Shown piece after piece: positions 1 through 11,388 of a stretch of 64,000 bases of DNA (position 1 is its first letter; each line of letters starts with the position of its first letter). The position numbers were made by a program, and so were the translations under genes. The DNA lies in NCBI GenBank assembly GCA_023014335.1, contig JAECYW010000015.1, positions 558,001 through 622,000 of the forward strand, in the 5' to 3' direction. The notes below the pieces were generated by a model. That model worked only from the letters and a program-made list of their open reading frames with translations. It was not told the origin of the DNA and did no database searches. The DNA is from Galerina marginata (Eukaryota > Basidiomycota > Agaricomycetes > Agaricales > Galerinaceae).

Positions 1-1376
1 TCGCGTTGCGATAATCCAAAGGTCGTCAGCAATTAATATTGGTCGCACCGGTCGCCTTCCTTGGACGATGGATAGCATCGCCATATAGTTATTTGCCTCG
101 TGAAATGGGACTTCTCCACTGAAGATCTGCAGAACTACGATTAAGCAAATGGTCGACCTGATATCAGGTATAACTCCTTACCTCATAAATTACCATCCCA
201 AAAGCAAAAACGTCGCTCTCGAAGGTAGGTTTACCGGATGGGTTGCCCCAATGCTCCGGCATTAAACGCTCGGGGGCCATCCAACGAGAACTTCCTGCGC
301 CAGAGTGAGTGGTCGTGTTCTCTGAAGACGCGCTATGGTCCGACGTAGTGGTTAGAAAGGTACCCGACGATGGACTGCTTATGAACGTGTGTATGGGCAG
401 CAAGGACGCCGGCCATTCTCCAAAGCGAGAAAGCCCGAAGTCAGCAATGCGAGCATTCCCTGCTTGGTCGACAAGAATGTTTTCCTACGGTGAATGGAGC
501 AATTCTAAGCACTTTAAGATAACCAAAATAAAACACATACGCCTTTGATATCCCCATGTATGACATTCGAAACTTTCAAGAAAGCCATGCCATCGGCGAT
601 TTGTTTGACCTGGTCCAATTTGGTTAGTTTGACTGGAAAGCCCACTGAGGAACGCAGCTCGACACATGCCAAGTTGTTCCTATATCTTGGAGTGGTTTTC
701 GACCGGATAGCTTTTGCAACTGTGCCTCGTTCCATCCAAGGAGTAACGATGCAGAGCAAATCACTTTTATACAGAAACACCCCAAGAAGATCGATTATAT
801 GAGGATGAGGTCCCAAGCTTTCCATTATCAGATACTCCTTGGTAAAATCCTCGTAAAAGCGAATAAATTAGCACTCGTACCCGGGAGATGAAAGGAGAGA
901 TAAAGTTGCACCTTCATCGTCGCCTTCGTACTTGACTGGCATGTCCTGGGGATCTTGACTGCTACGTCTGCGCCACGGAGCCGACCGCGGTGTATATTGG
1001 CTGAGCCGCCGGCGAACTGGAAGGCGGTTGTGATTTGCACCGTGTGCAGCCTGAGCGAGGAAGGGATAACTCCTCGCTTTTGTGCTACACGAAGGTAGGC
1101 CCGGTCGCAGCGCCGAACGATGCAACGTGGCCCCGACCGTCGAAGGGCCTAGACATACGAAGGGTCAGGGGCAAGGTTACTTTCCTTGTGAAGGCGACAT
1201 ACCTGCATAATAAAGTGCAAGGCGCATGAGACGGTGTTGTCTATGCGACGTTGCAGCAAGTCCTTCCAAGACTTCAAGCGGGGATGCATTGGTTGAAGGG
1301 GGAAAGGCAGGGAAGCTACACCGAAGTGCAGATTCTTACCATGTTGTGTTATACATTGAAAAAGAGCCACCGCCAT
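1..1376 (-). CDS. TKL-like protein kinase, 3' end off the window
   Basis: This is the 5' part of a multi-exon protein kinase gene that runs off the left edge, so the C-terminus is missing. The kinase domain is clear in successive exons. A degenerate glycine loop (FAGGSANIHRGRL) precedes the ATP-binding lysine in VAVK, near 970-1040. Then come the helix C region with SLGPHPHIIDLLG (near 800), the catalytic loop VIHGDIKG (near 550), IADFGLSRF (near 440) and WMAPER (near 280). HGD replaces the HRD triad, as is common in TKL-like kinases of Agaricomycetes. A likely first exon starts at 1376 and ends in LHFIMQ before a gtatgt donor; the next exon begins after ctag near 1150. The first 60 residues match nothing I recognise. 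The 3' end of the XPF gene is 163 bp upstream on the same strand. Family assignment is firm; the substrate is unknown. Confidence 0.8.
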
Positions 1377-1538
1377 ACTAGGATTGACCTGGCTTGGATC
1401 GTTGTAATTGACTGCTGCGCCAGATAGAAGCTACCTGATGGCCTAGTCGTGCAGAAGACGATTGAAATGAAGAGTCTAATTAGATCCATTCAAATAAGTT
1501 ATCAAATACAATATTTTACAGATAGTTGGTGATAATTT

Positions 1539-4500
1539 TCACCTATCCCCCTTGTGAATAAATGTCCAGCACGCTTTGCCCGCGTCTGTTCCTAATATGC
1601 CCTGCACTTCCGCCAAGCTCAAGTTACAAAGCTCTTGAATATTCTTGATTTTGCTCATCACAATTTTCACGTTTTTGGCCGTAATCCCAGGAATGCACCG
1701 CAGTACTTCTTCTGCAGCCGTGTTGACCCCAGCGCCGACATTCGGATCGTCGTCCGCCCCAACCGTGATGGCTTTTGAAGCGTCTGGTTCAGGGCTATTC
1801 ATCTTGAGGTCATTGAAAATTTCTGACGTGGCGTATGGCGAAGATGACCAAATGATTCGAACCTTTGGGAATGACAAGGTGAGAAGGACAATTTTCGACT
1901 GGAGGGTAGGTGGTGTATAGCTGGGTTTGTCTGGTGCTCCAGTGGTCTGCTTCTTGGTAGGATACTTTGGCTTTCCGTATGTTTTCATTTCGCCGACTGT
2001 CTGATGCAAAAGTAAGCATAGTCGTGAAAGTGATGACCATGAACAATTTTACATCGAGAGAAAATGCTTTATCCTCTTCGAACTCGATGAGGAGGACTGG
2101 ATACTTGTAATGCTGGGTCATCATCTCGCATTGGGTATAGCTAACAAAAATGACGGATTGAATCATTGTCATATAGGATAAGATAATTCGACTTACAGTC
2201 GTCCACTATTAAAACTCGATATCAAATCTGATAAGCTTTTACGTTCGACGCAGATATCCGGCGTCAAGATATAGTCGCCGACAGTTAGAGTTGCGGGTAT
2301 TACAAGCAAATTGGACGCATGTAAGAGAGATGGTAGGGTTGACCGAAATTCTCGCATATCCACGATAACCTTTTGAGGATCATTAATGGTTTGATCGACA
2401 GTTGATTGTATGGGATTACCCTAGAAGGTTCCTTGTTAAGTTCGCGCCTGCCGCCCGCTAAACGAGAGCTGATGGTCTTAATCATAGGGTCCATGTTTTC
2501 GCGACGGTCTTCAACCAGGGTAATCAGCATCGACTGTAATTATATCAGTTAGCAAAGACGAAAAAAATAGGCATCTCGAAGATGTACCCCGCGTTCTTTG
2601 ATCAGGCGTTGAAAAGAATCCTTTTCGCGTCTGATCCCAGCGAGATATTTGTGTTCTTCGCAAGAGTTGCCATACACCATATGGTACACGCGGACGGCCA
2701 AACCTGGATTCGAGCTTTTGTACACCTAAGAATCAAAACCCAAACAGATAAGTAAGGTTGCCAAACTGGCAACGTTGAGAGCTAACCTCAATTCGACGAA
2801 CAAAATCCATGTCAGGCTCGAACATGACAATAAATTTGGGTTTAAATTCCATCAAGATTTTATCATCGGTGTCGTCCGAGTATGCCCGTACAAGGACAGT
2901 CTGTTCCGGAGGCAGCAGCCCATAATTGTTGTCAAAATCGCTCTCCAATGCGTCGGATCCGAAATCGAGAAATGCTATATCGTCGACCAAATTCAGGGGC
3001 TGTCCAGAAAGGATGGCTTCTCCTTGCGATTCCCAGCTATCATGGTTCACAAGGCATGAGTAGAAGGATCCTTTGTACGACGGAGGTGCCTACTTACAAC
3101 TGTGTAAAGGCATCAGCCTCATTCTGAAGCGCGGCGAGGTCCATCTCCTTCGGTTCGGGTTTCGCGATGACATTGCCGTCGTCCCGGCTTCCTGAAGCAG
3201 CAGGCGCACCTCCACGCACCCGTCGTCGGTTCTGAGCCCTCTGAGCCTTCTCTTTGTCTTTCTTCTTGAGTGCCTCGCTCATGCCGTCTTGGGTTCCATA
3301 TATGTCATTCAAGCCATCATTGCCATTTCTGTTAGACCCAGACGGGCCGTTAGTTCCTTGCTTCTTCTCGGTCATCTTCCCCTTCCACCAGAGATATGCG
3401 CGCAGTTTGCGCAGCATCATTGGCCGCCCTTTAGAGCCAGGTTGTGCGTCTTGGTCCATCGACCCTAGAAATTCCGTAAGAAGGCTGCACACCCTGGTTG
3501 ACGAGGCCATAACGAGTATCGTGTTCGATGAGCTGGGCTGTGCTGAAAGTGATACTATCAGAAAGTCAGGTATAAGCAAGTCTTTATGAGCCGGCTCACA
3601 TGATGTACCGGTCTTTTTCAAACTATCCTGCCTGATCATCTCGCCTTCAGCTTCCAGTAGAATTTCCGATAATAGGTTCCATTTCGGAAGTTCCTCGAGG
3701 ACTGGTTCGAGGCCATCTGGAAGCCAACTTGGTTTCGAATCCGTTTGCTTCCCTTTGTCCTTGGTCGATGCAGACGCCACGATGCCTTCCATTTCATCCA
3801 GCGCAGCCCACGCATCGTCATCCTCGGTAAGGTCGATAACTGGCTTTTTTTTTGAGGTCGCGGTTATGGTGTAGCATCTGCGTTGTGCAGACTGAAAGAT
3901 GATGTTAGCAGCGTCTGTCAGCATCCAAGGAGACTGATGTTGCTTGACACCGCCGCTTGCGGTAGTGGTATTAGCTGCAATGAGCGTTTCCAAGTATGAG
4001 TGGAATTGCAAAGCGTCGTATGTCAGCAAATAACTGGAGTACATTAGTTAGGAAGTTATCAAAGGACAAAATGTTATGCGTACTATAAGAGACGACGTAG
4101 GGTTCCCAAGTCATTTACCAGTTGCTTGGTTTTCGGTCCCACTTTGTGCCAGACCGAGTCTAGTTGACGGCGCACGATAATTTCGAATGACCGAAAGTAT
4201 GCATTTTCGACGTTGAAGTCGTCGAGGTCAAGCTGTGTTTTATATGAGTGAAAGGAGCCACTGGCAAAGGCGATGAGCATACAGTTGTGTTTGAACGTTT
4301 GAGTTCGGAGAGAGTCGTGTTCATACATTGGATAATGGCATGATGAATATCGGCCATGGGTTCTGTCAGATTCTGAGACAGCTCAACGACATCAGCTCGC
4401 CGACGTTCAAGACACGCCTTGATGTTTTCGTGAAATCTTGGAAACAATGAGATCCTTCGCCTGGCGAGAAGTGACGGAAATACCGGGGATAGATATGAAC

Positions 4501-5146
4501 ATTCCGCAGCTGCAGCTCTTTCATTATATTCTTGAGTGGCGAAAGGCCGCTTGTAATGTGCTCTGGTTGATCGGTGAAGGCTTTGACAAAACCTTTCTTA
4601 TTCTTTTCACGAAATAATCGGACGATAAATGCCTCCAATACTAGTGCAGTCACCCTACAACATGTTAAACTTCGAGTGCGTGATTCGAACGGTTATGACT
4701 TACTTTTCGGCGTGCAAAATGAGCATTCCGGTGATTAATTCTGTCGGTATATCCGACTGCAGCATGTCAACAACCAATATACGGGAAGTAACAGAGATTA
4801 TCCCGCCCTGACGATAGAGGTTCTGCCTGTGTGACGCAATCCGTGAAACGGTCAAATAGAACTGTGCTACAGAAACGCACCTGTCTTTGCTTCCTGTCTC
4901 ATAACCAACCACGCGTAGACCAGGTTTTCGACAACCTATGATCCCCAGCTCTTCGCCAATAGCGGATTCCTCCTCCGGGGTGGCATTAACCAATAAAACT
5001 AGGTTCTGTGGAGAGTCATAAATCTTCATAAGCGTGCATAAGATCCTGCGAAGGCCTAAGCCTCTCGCCAGAATCAATAAATCACTGGTAGCTGGGTCAT
5101 GTATCTTCTCAATTATTGTCTTGTGAAATGGCAATAGCGTCGACAT
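1539..5146 (-). CDS. XPF: DNA repair structure-specific endonuclease XPF (RAD1/ERCC4/rad16)
   Basis: Catalytic subunit of the XPF-ERCC1 type nuclease, which cuts 5' of DNA lesions in nucleotide excision repair and acts in crosslink repair and single-strand annealing. The start at 5146 opens an SF2-helicase-like N-terminal region ([15 protein letters not shown], then [20 protein letters not shown]). It passes through several introns to the linker with [13 protein letters not shown] near 3400. The nuclease core is intact near 2220-2340: [19 protein letters not shown], then [18 protein letters not shown], which holds the GDX(n)ERKX3D active site. The C-terminal helix-hairpin-helix region ([17 protein letters not shown]) ends at the stop at 1539. 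At least nine exons are visible, including a GT-AG intron just before VIVDMRE. No frameshift is seen. The gene is divergent from the LENG1-like gene and shares a 236-bp promoter with it. Confidence 0.93.
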
Positions 5147-5382
5147 GATTTGGCTCGCTCGTCTTCGTTAAAGTGTTCGTTGATATATTCCAGGTAATAT
5201 CCAAGGCTGTAACCCATGTGATGTCCTCAATTCATAGCCATTTGCAGAGAAACTGAGAATAAATGTTGCAATGATGTGGTTCGAAATCAACGTTTGGTGC
5301 GTTCGGTGACATATTTGAGTCACAGATAAATGACCAGACCTTTGTCACTTAACCTCAAGCACGACTGACAACCTCTCCAATA
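5147..5382. promoter_or_regulatory. Short bidirectional promoter between XPF and the LENG1-like gene
   Basis: Only 236 bp separate the two divergent start codons (5146 minus, 5383 plus). The interval must therefore hold both 5' leaders and both core promoters. I see no TATAAA box on either strand; the region is mixed AT/GC. Confidence 0.5.
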
Positions 5383-6399
5383 ATGGGAAAGCTTAACATC
5401 GCTCATCACAAATCGTACCATCCATATCGACGGGATAATATCGAAAAAGTTCGACGAGATGAAGAGGAAGCCCGGTTGAAGGAAGAAAAGGAGGAGGGAA
5501 GGATGATGCTAGCTGTACGTATTGCTCGACATCTGTCTGATCTTTATTAAACTCCGTAAAATAGGATTCAGAGGCTAGGATTGACCTCTTGCGAGATAGA
5601 GCTGGCGTCTTAGACAAAGTCGAAAAGAAGAAGAAAAGACCAGATGATGACCTCAAACACATTGCCTCAACAAGTTCAATACAGGCACCTATATTACCGA
5701 CCACAAATGGACACATCAACTTATTTGAAGACTTAGAACTTGTATGCTTGTCAGGCTTAAATGTCATATTCAGTATTTTTGCTGACATTTTTGTGCCACA
5801 GAGTGCAATTGCTGTGAAGGTCTCAAAGAAACCAGCCGCTGAAACCGAGAAAGGTGTACCTTTGGCACCATCAGCGAAGGATCTTAAACCCTGGTACTCA
5901 GAACGAGCAAAAGATAAACCCGAAGAAGTAGAAGACGACCGAAAGTAAGTATTTCCATCGAAAACCTTTCCCGGAGATGTAAACTTACCTATGAACCAGG
6001 AAACGAGAAGAATCTCGAAAATTTGCCCATGATCCGTTGACTTCAATAACGAGACAACTAGCCTCGCGTTCGTCTCCTTCATCTGCGAAACCATTCCGGC
6101 GACCTGCACCACCTATGAAATATGACACCGATAAACCACCAGACGTGCAGGTTCGGCTTTCTAGGGAGTCCTCTGAGCGAGAGCGGGCGTTAGAACTTAT
6201 ACGACGGAAGAAACGAGAAATGGAGGGCAGCGCAACGCCAAGCACCGTCCGCGGCGGAGAGAGCAGTGGATACGGTGATGTCTTCAATCGTCGGGAAGTA
6301 GAAGAAGCGCACAGACATCGTGAACGACGATGGGACGGCAGTGCTCGCCGTTGGGAGGATGAAGATCGCAGTCGGAACCGTCCTACCAGGCAGTGGTAA
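5383..6399 (+). CDS. LENG1-like protein with CIR N-terminal domain
   Basis: Four exons (5383-5514, 5565-5741, 5802-5944, 6000-6399), all joined in phase at GT-AG introns, encode 283 residues. The N-terminus (MGKLNIAHHKSYHPYRRDN followed by EKVRRDEEEARLKEEKEE) is the basic/charged CIR_N-type domain found in LENG1 and splicing-factor-like proteins. A downstream block LLRDRAGVLDK and a C-terminal charged helix (RALELIRRKKREME) also fit LENG1. The end is Arg/Glu-rich (HRHRERRWDGSARRWEDED). The family is nuclear and linked to pre-mRNA processing by similarity only; no catalytic motif is present. Family assignment is fairly firm; the function is inferred. Confidence 0.8.
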
Positions 6400-7086
6400 C
6401 CTTTATCCTCCTTCACTTGTTGTAACTTGTATGTGTATTTTTGTATTGCTGTCGGCAGTCGTAACATGGATCTAATTTACAAAATATCCCATTTTCCAGG
6501 ATGAAACTACAATGCTTCAATTTCCAGTAAGATCTGCAATTTCCTCGACCAATAAGGACCGGCCCAGACTACGATCCTCCACATTCATGAGCAAATAATG
6601 GGCATCCAGGTCTTGAGCTTCTTGCTCCTTGGTACTTGTTATTTCACATCGATCACAAACCTTGATACGAAGCACCATTCCCGACTTCACCTATCTCATC
6701 GTCACCGAATCTCTTCCGCGCCTGGCCCCTAGCTACGAGTAGAACTTTCCTCTTACCCAAATCCGACGAGAAATGTGGCACATGCATATACCATTGTGGC
6801 GGGTGGGCAATAGGTCGACAACTATGGTCCTTTGTCATACTCGATCGACCATCACCTTCAGAACAGGTTCACATTTCCTCCAATATTGCACACTCTCGAC
6901 AGCATCAAATATTGATATCCATTCTCTTGCTTCAAGACTCTTGTATGACCATAGGAAGTCATAGGAATTTTGAATACAAATGATAAATCGATAATCGATT
7001 AGCCAAGGAATACAGTGAAAGAGTGCCTTGCCTTGAATTTTCAGTTGGTACGAATCGCTGATAACGGTACAGTGTGCATTGTTTAT
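6400..7086. other. Intergenic; short coding-like remnant on the minus strand
   Basis: This is the convergent space between the LENG1-like and DUF4246 genes. On the minus strand 6531-6700 reads open as MVLRIKVCDRC followed by a Glu/Asp-rich tail ending ADLTGN and a stop. Another minus-strand open stretch (6653-6838) overlaps it in a different frame. I could not join them with a credible intron and recognise no family, so this may be a relic or chance. Confidence 0.25.
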
Positions 7087-9142
7087 TTAATGTTCGCAGA
7101 GCGAAAATGCGGAGCTCTGAAAAGCGGCACCTTGTTTGACCACAAATTGCTTTCGTTCTTCCATCAACTCCAGCCTCAACTTCTTCGCTTCCTCCAAACT
7201 GATTGGGAAGTCGACGCCTTCCAAAATATGGTCTTGCAGTTCTACCGGGAGACCAGCCACTCCTACGCCAGCCTGGGTGGACGAAGACGACGTAGAAGTC
7301 GAGGCTTGCCCCTCCTGCAGCTGCAATGATCGCGTCAATTCCCACCACCACTCCTGCTGCTGGCAAGGGACATTGGCAGTGCTGATAATTTTGATATTCG
7401 GGTCGACAAGGAAGAGAGCCACGATCTTGCGATGCCCTGGTTTGGTGGGGTCTTCGAGTTTGAATGGCCCGACGCGGTGCTGCAGAATATTGGGGAACGT
7501 CAGAAGACGGCCTTCACGCGTCTCCACGCCGCCTATTTCTTGGACTGCAGGCCCGTATTGTTCGCACCCGAAGATAGAAGAAAGCCAATCATGGTGGTTT
7601 TGTTCGTAGCCGACCTGGTCAGCCTCTTCTGTGTTGCAAGAATGTCTAAATGACAAGGTTGATGTGGTTATGTTTTCGCAAGAGTGATAATAAAGCGAGG
7701 TCGCCACGATGTGTTCATTCTGCGGGAACGCGAGACTGAGTCGAGATCACGAAATCCAAAATTAGAGCAGACCCACCATTTGACCTTCGACATGCCACGA
7801 ACCACCGTTGTAGTCCGGTTTTTCAGGCGTCAGCTCAATGTTCGCCAATTTGACGATGACCTGCAATCCTCTTTTTCCATACTCCTTTATCAAACTAAAA
7901 ACGGGCCGTTCATTCGGTGGGGCGAAAGAACCAGGTTCCGGACGGACTATCTTTTGGGTCGCATCATACCATTCCACACGTCTATCCCAGTAATCATCAT
8001 CAGATTCATTAGGTTGCTTCTGTGGACCATCATTTTCATTTTCAAGTTCCGGGTCGGGGTCGTATTCAACGCGATAATAAGTTACGCGGCTGAAGTCACC
8101 AACGTATTGTCTAGCTTGCAAAGGCGAAAGGGTCAAATCCCAGAGAGGGATGGATAAAGTAATCAGCTTCTCAACGAGTTCGTATAGAGGCTTTTCTTCT
8201 TGAGGATGGAGGTTATTGACGTAACTCGTTATTCTAAAACATAATTGCTATTAGAAAGGAGAAGCTTGAGATTTAAAAATCAAACTTTGCTTCATTTCGC
8301 GAGATATCGACCTCGCAGGGTAGCCACTGAAATTTTGCGCTGAAAGGGTTCTGCAAGTGATTGGTTTCCCATAAGTAGTAAGAAGCCGAGGACCCCGATT
8401 CGACCGTCTGGTCTTTAGAGGGAAGTGGGGCAATTTCACCCTCTCCTGAACGTAGGATGCAGTTGTCTAAAGTCGTGGTCTCCCCATTCGCCAATACACG
8501 CGTACGACCATAGATAAGAGGAAAGAGGGAAGGATGGACAAGATCCCAGACTTTCTCATCCGAATTCGGATGCCAGTCTTTCAGCCTTTCAGGGATATTC
8601 GCCTCGAATTTCTTAACAGCTTCTTGAATTTCTTTCTTGAGTTCAGGAGAGACAGCGGTGTCAGATTTGACTACATCACCGTTGTAGACAAAGACGGGTG
8701 GCGATTTTTCAGGGGGTGCCGGAATCAAACTCGCCCTGTACTGGAGTTCATCGATGCACCAGTCGACCATCTTCGTCGTAATATCACGACCAGAACCAAG
8801 GGCTTCGTCTTTCCATTTCTGCGTGATCTCGGGATCGTTGATCTGGCTAGGGACGTTAGCAAAAAGTCTGCAGCTCTCGCGAAAATGACAGACTTTGATA
8901 TTCCAACCGGGTTTGTCAGTGATACTATTCATCAACTGCAGAATCGTCAGTTCACGTAAAGTGGTCAAAGGCAAACTAGGTAAAAAAAATTATCAGAGCG
9001 TTAGATGCAAAGCAATCGCTATCTGACTTACGCCACGGAAGCCACCACTGAGGGCGTTCGGGAAGAGATCCCCTACGTAGTCAGGCTCGGCCTTGCTAGG
9101 AACGTAGTTGAGTGGGCGGCCGAAGCCTGGAAGCAGTGTCAT
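7087..9142 (-). CDS. DUF4246 family protein
   Basis: Large fungal family of unknown function, often annotated DUF4246. Exon 1 (9142-9032) gives MTLLPGFGRPLNYVPS. Exon 2 carries TDKPGWNIKV, WCIDELQYRA and LVHPSLFPLIYGRTRVL. Exon 3 (8233-7777) carries KITSYVNNLHPQEEKPLYE and YNGGSWHVEGQM. Exon 4 (7719-7087) begins NEHIVATSLYYHSCENI. These blocks are the family's conserved core. The His-x-Glu (HVE) and the later His recall 2-oxoglutarate/Fe-dependent folds, but that is inference. One problem: joining exon 1 to the acceptor at 8976/8977, which keeps the conserved LRELTILQLMN, breaks frame. The in-frame model uses the acceptor just before 8935 and gives 616 residues but drops LRELTILQ. An assembly indel or a natural frameshift is possible. 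Confidence 0.82.
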
Positions 9143-9652
9143 AGCGCAATCGAATAAGCTGGGTATACTTTCTGCAATTCGTGGTGAATGAAGTGGTTGG
9201 TAGAAAAAGTTTCAGTTGACTTTCGATCCTCATTACTGATAAGACAGTGGGAAATCATTTCAGGGGCTATGAATCCCTGTACCAGTGGCCCACAACCCAC
9301 AACTGAATGAATTAATCGTAGCTGAATCGGCCACAAAGAGCTGATACATTTTGGACATCGAATTTCTCATCAGTGAGAGGCTGAGGATTCATGAACGTTT
9401 TAGTTTGAACTCAAGAGCCCATTTCTAGGAAAGTCTGATTTTTCATTCGGTCATAACAGGTAAGGTATACTACTCACTGTTTTCGAAGTTGAAGGACTCA
9501 AAAGGAGGAAATCCGGCACCGCCGACGACGGGACCGTCACGGGGCCGAAATTGAGGCGGAGACTTAAATTACGCTCACATTTGTCGTCGTGTTCCTCGCC
9601 CTTTCCACACCTTCCACCCCATCCTTCAGCAACCTCAAGACACAACGACAAA
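9143..9652. promoter_or_regulatory. Divergent intergenic region upstream of DUF4246 and eL8
   Basis: 510 bp lie between two divergent start codons. The 60 bp before the eL8 ATG are rich in C and T with CCTTCC and CCCCATCC runs, consistent with a pyrimidine-rich ribosomal-protein leader. No TATA box is obvious. The rest shows no gene. Confidence 0.4.
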
Positions 9653-10984
9653 ATGGTAAGCCCAACGCTTTCGCATCGAGGAGCTCGACCATGCAGCGGT
9701 TCTACTACCCAAAGTAACCCAATTTAAGGGTGGATGGTATGTCGTGCTTTTGGATAACTTTGGGGCTAATCTGACAAAAATTTCTTCTTTCAGGACCGTA
9801 TCAGTTGAAAGATTCGAGGTTTTATTATCTCGCGATCTTTCGGAACGTGGAGCTTTCTTTCCACTACTGTGGAAGAAGCTATGAAGCGTTCTCAATGCTG
9901 GGCCGTGTGATGTTATCTTTCGATAGCACACACGGCGCTAGAGCTCCGAGGCGCATTGTGATCTTCTACGAGGATTGCTTTTGCTGACTTCGTCTCAATG
10001 ACCAGCCCCCCAAAGCGAAACCTGGATCCGGCAAGAAGCCTGCTTCTGCTCCCTTCGGAGCGAGCAAGCCTACGAAAGCCAAGAAGAATCCTCTCTTCGA
10101 GGCCACCCCCAAGAACTTCGGTATCGGTGGGTATCATACTTTTTAATTGGTCTTTTATATGGACGTTTACTTTATTTTACAGGCCAGGACATCCGCCCTC
10201 AGACTGACCTGACCCGTTTCGTCAAATGGCCCGAGTACGTCCGCCTTCAGCGCCAGAAGGTTATCCTGCACCAGCGCCTGAAGGTTCCGCCCGCAATCGC
10301 CCAATTCTCGCACACCTTGGACAAGAACACGGCTACACAGCTCTTCAAGCTGCTCAACAAATACCGCCCAGAATCGAAGCAGGAGAAGAAGGCTCGTCTG
10401 GATGCTGCCGCCGCCGCCGTTGCTGAGAACAAGTCGGCGGACACCAAGGTAAGCTTTGGGTTGGTTTTCATTTTATTCGGGGATTGTAACATCTTTGTCT
10501 TATAGGCCGACAAGAAGCCATTGTTCGTCAAGTACGGTCTTAACCATATCGTCGCCCTCATCGAAGCCAAGAAGGCCGCCCTTGTCGTCATTGCCCACGA
10601 CGTTGACCCCATTGAGCTGGTCGTCTTCCTTCCTGCTCTGTGCCGCAAGATGGGTGTCCCTTACGTGATTGTCAAGGGCAAAGCCCGTCTCGGCACCGTA
10701 GTTCACAAGAAGACCTCCGCTGTCGTCGCTCTGCAGGAAGTCAAGAGCGAAGACCAGCGCGAACTCGCCACTATCGTCAGCGCCGCCAAGGCCAACTTGT
10801 ACGTCTCGTCGGTTTACTGATCGTCAACTCATTCTAACGGCGGGGTTTTAGCACCGACAAGTACGACGAGCAACGCCGTCAATGGGGTGGAGGTATCCGT
10901 GGCAACAAGTCGACCCAGATGCTCCGCAAGCGTGCCAAGGCTGCTGGCCAGAGCGTCACGAACCCCGCGCTCGGCAAGCTCTAA
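9653..10984 (+). CDS. RPL8: 60S ribosomal protein eL8 (L7Ae/L8 family)
   Basis: Structural protein of the large ribosomal subunit (yeast Rpl8, animal RPL7A). Five exons join in phase: 9653-9655, 10006-10126, 10183-10448, 10506-10798 and 10852-10984, giving 271 residues, close to the family length. The first exon holds only the ATG, followed by a gtaag donor and a 350-nt intron; this is why the coding body seems to lack a start. The basic N-terminus [14 protein letters not shown] is followed by [20 protein letters not shown] and [20 protein letters not shown]. The L7Ae RNA-binding core includes [20 protein letters not shown] and [13 protein letters not shown]. The C-terminus is [19 protein letters not shown]. 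Strong codon bias towards C-ending codons fits high expression. Confidence 0.97.
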
Positions 10985-11388
10985 GCACGTTGTCGTTTTC
11001 AAAAAGATTCGCGGCTGGAGTAGTCCATGCCTTGTCGTCGTTACATTCTATGTATCCTATGACATATGTATATAGGTCGTCTTATGATGTTTCTTTGGTG
11101 CCGCGCAATATGCAGTGTGCTGCATGGTTGATTAAACGATTCTTGTTTCAAATTTTATATTCAACCCTATCACGAGAAAATGGCGAATAATATGGACTGG
11201 TGAGGGTATCAAAGTTACAACGAGAAAAGTGAACGCCTATAGAACAAAAAAAGCAAGTCCTTTGACATGGTTTCCTATGGTTAGCTTTAAATCGAACCGG
11301 TCAGAGGCCGCCCGCACGGAAAAGAGTGACGACGAGGAAAGGATTTCATTTGTGAAAAAGGGTGCAGCAGCCTCTTCCTTTGCGTCTC
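10985..11388. other. 3' flank of eL8; no gene seen
   Basis: Contains the eL8 3' UTR and the convergent flank of the decayed F-box gene. No coding, RNA or repeat signal stands out. Confidence 0.4.

Noticed and set aside
1848..1868. Box-B-like GGTTCGAATC on the minus strand
   Set aside because: It is inside XPF coding sequence and has no tRNA fold.
9900..9990. Box C/D snoRNA in the long eL8 intron
   Set aside because: GTGATGT and CTGA words occur about 80 nt apart, but there is no terminal stem and the boxes are imperfect.
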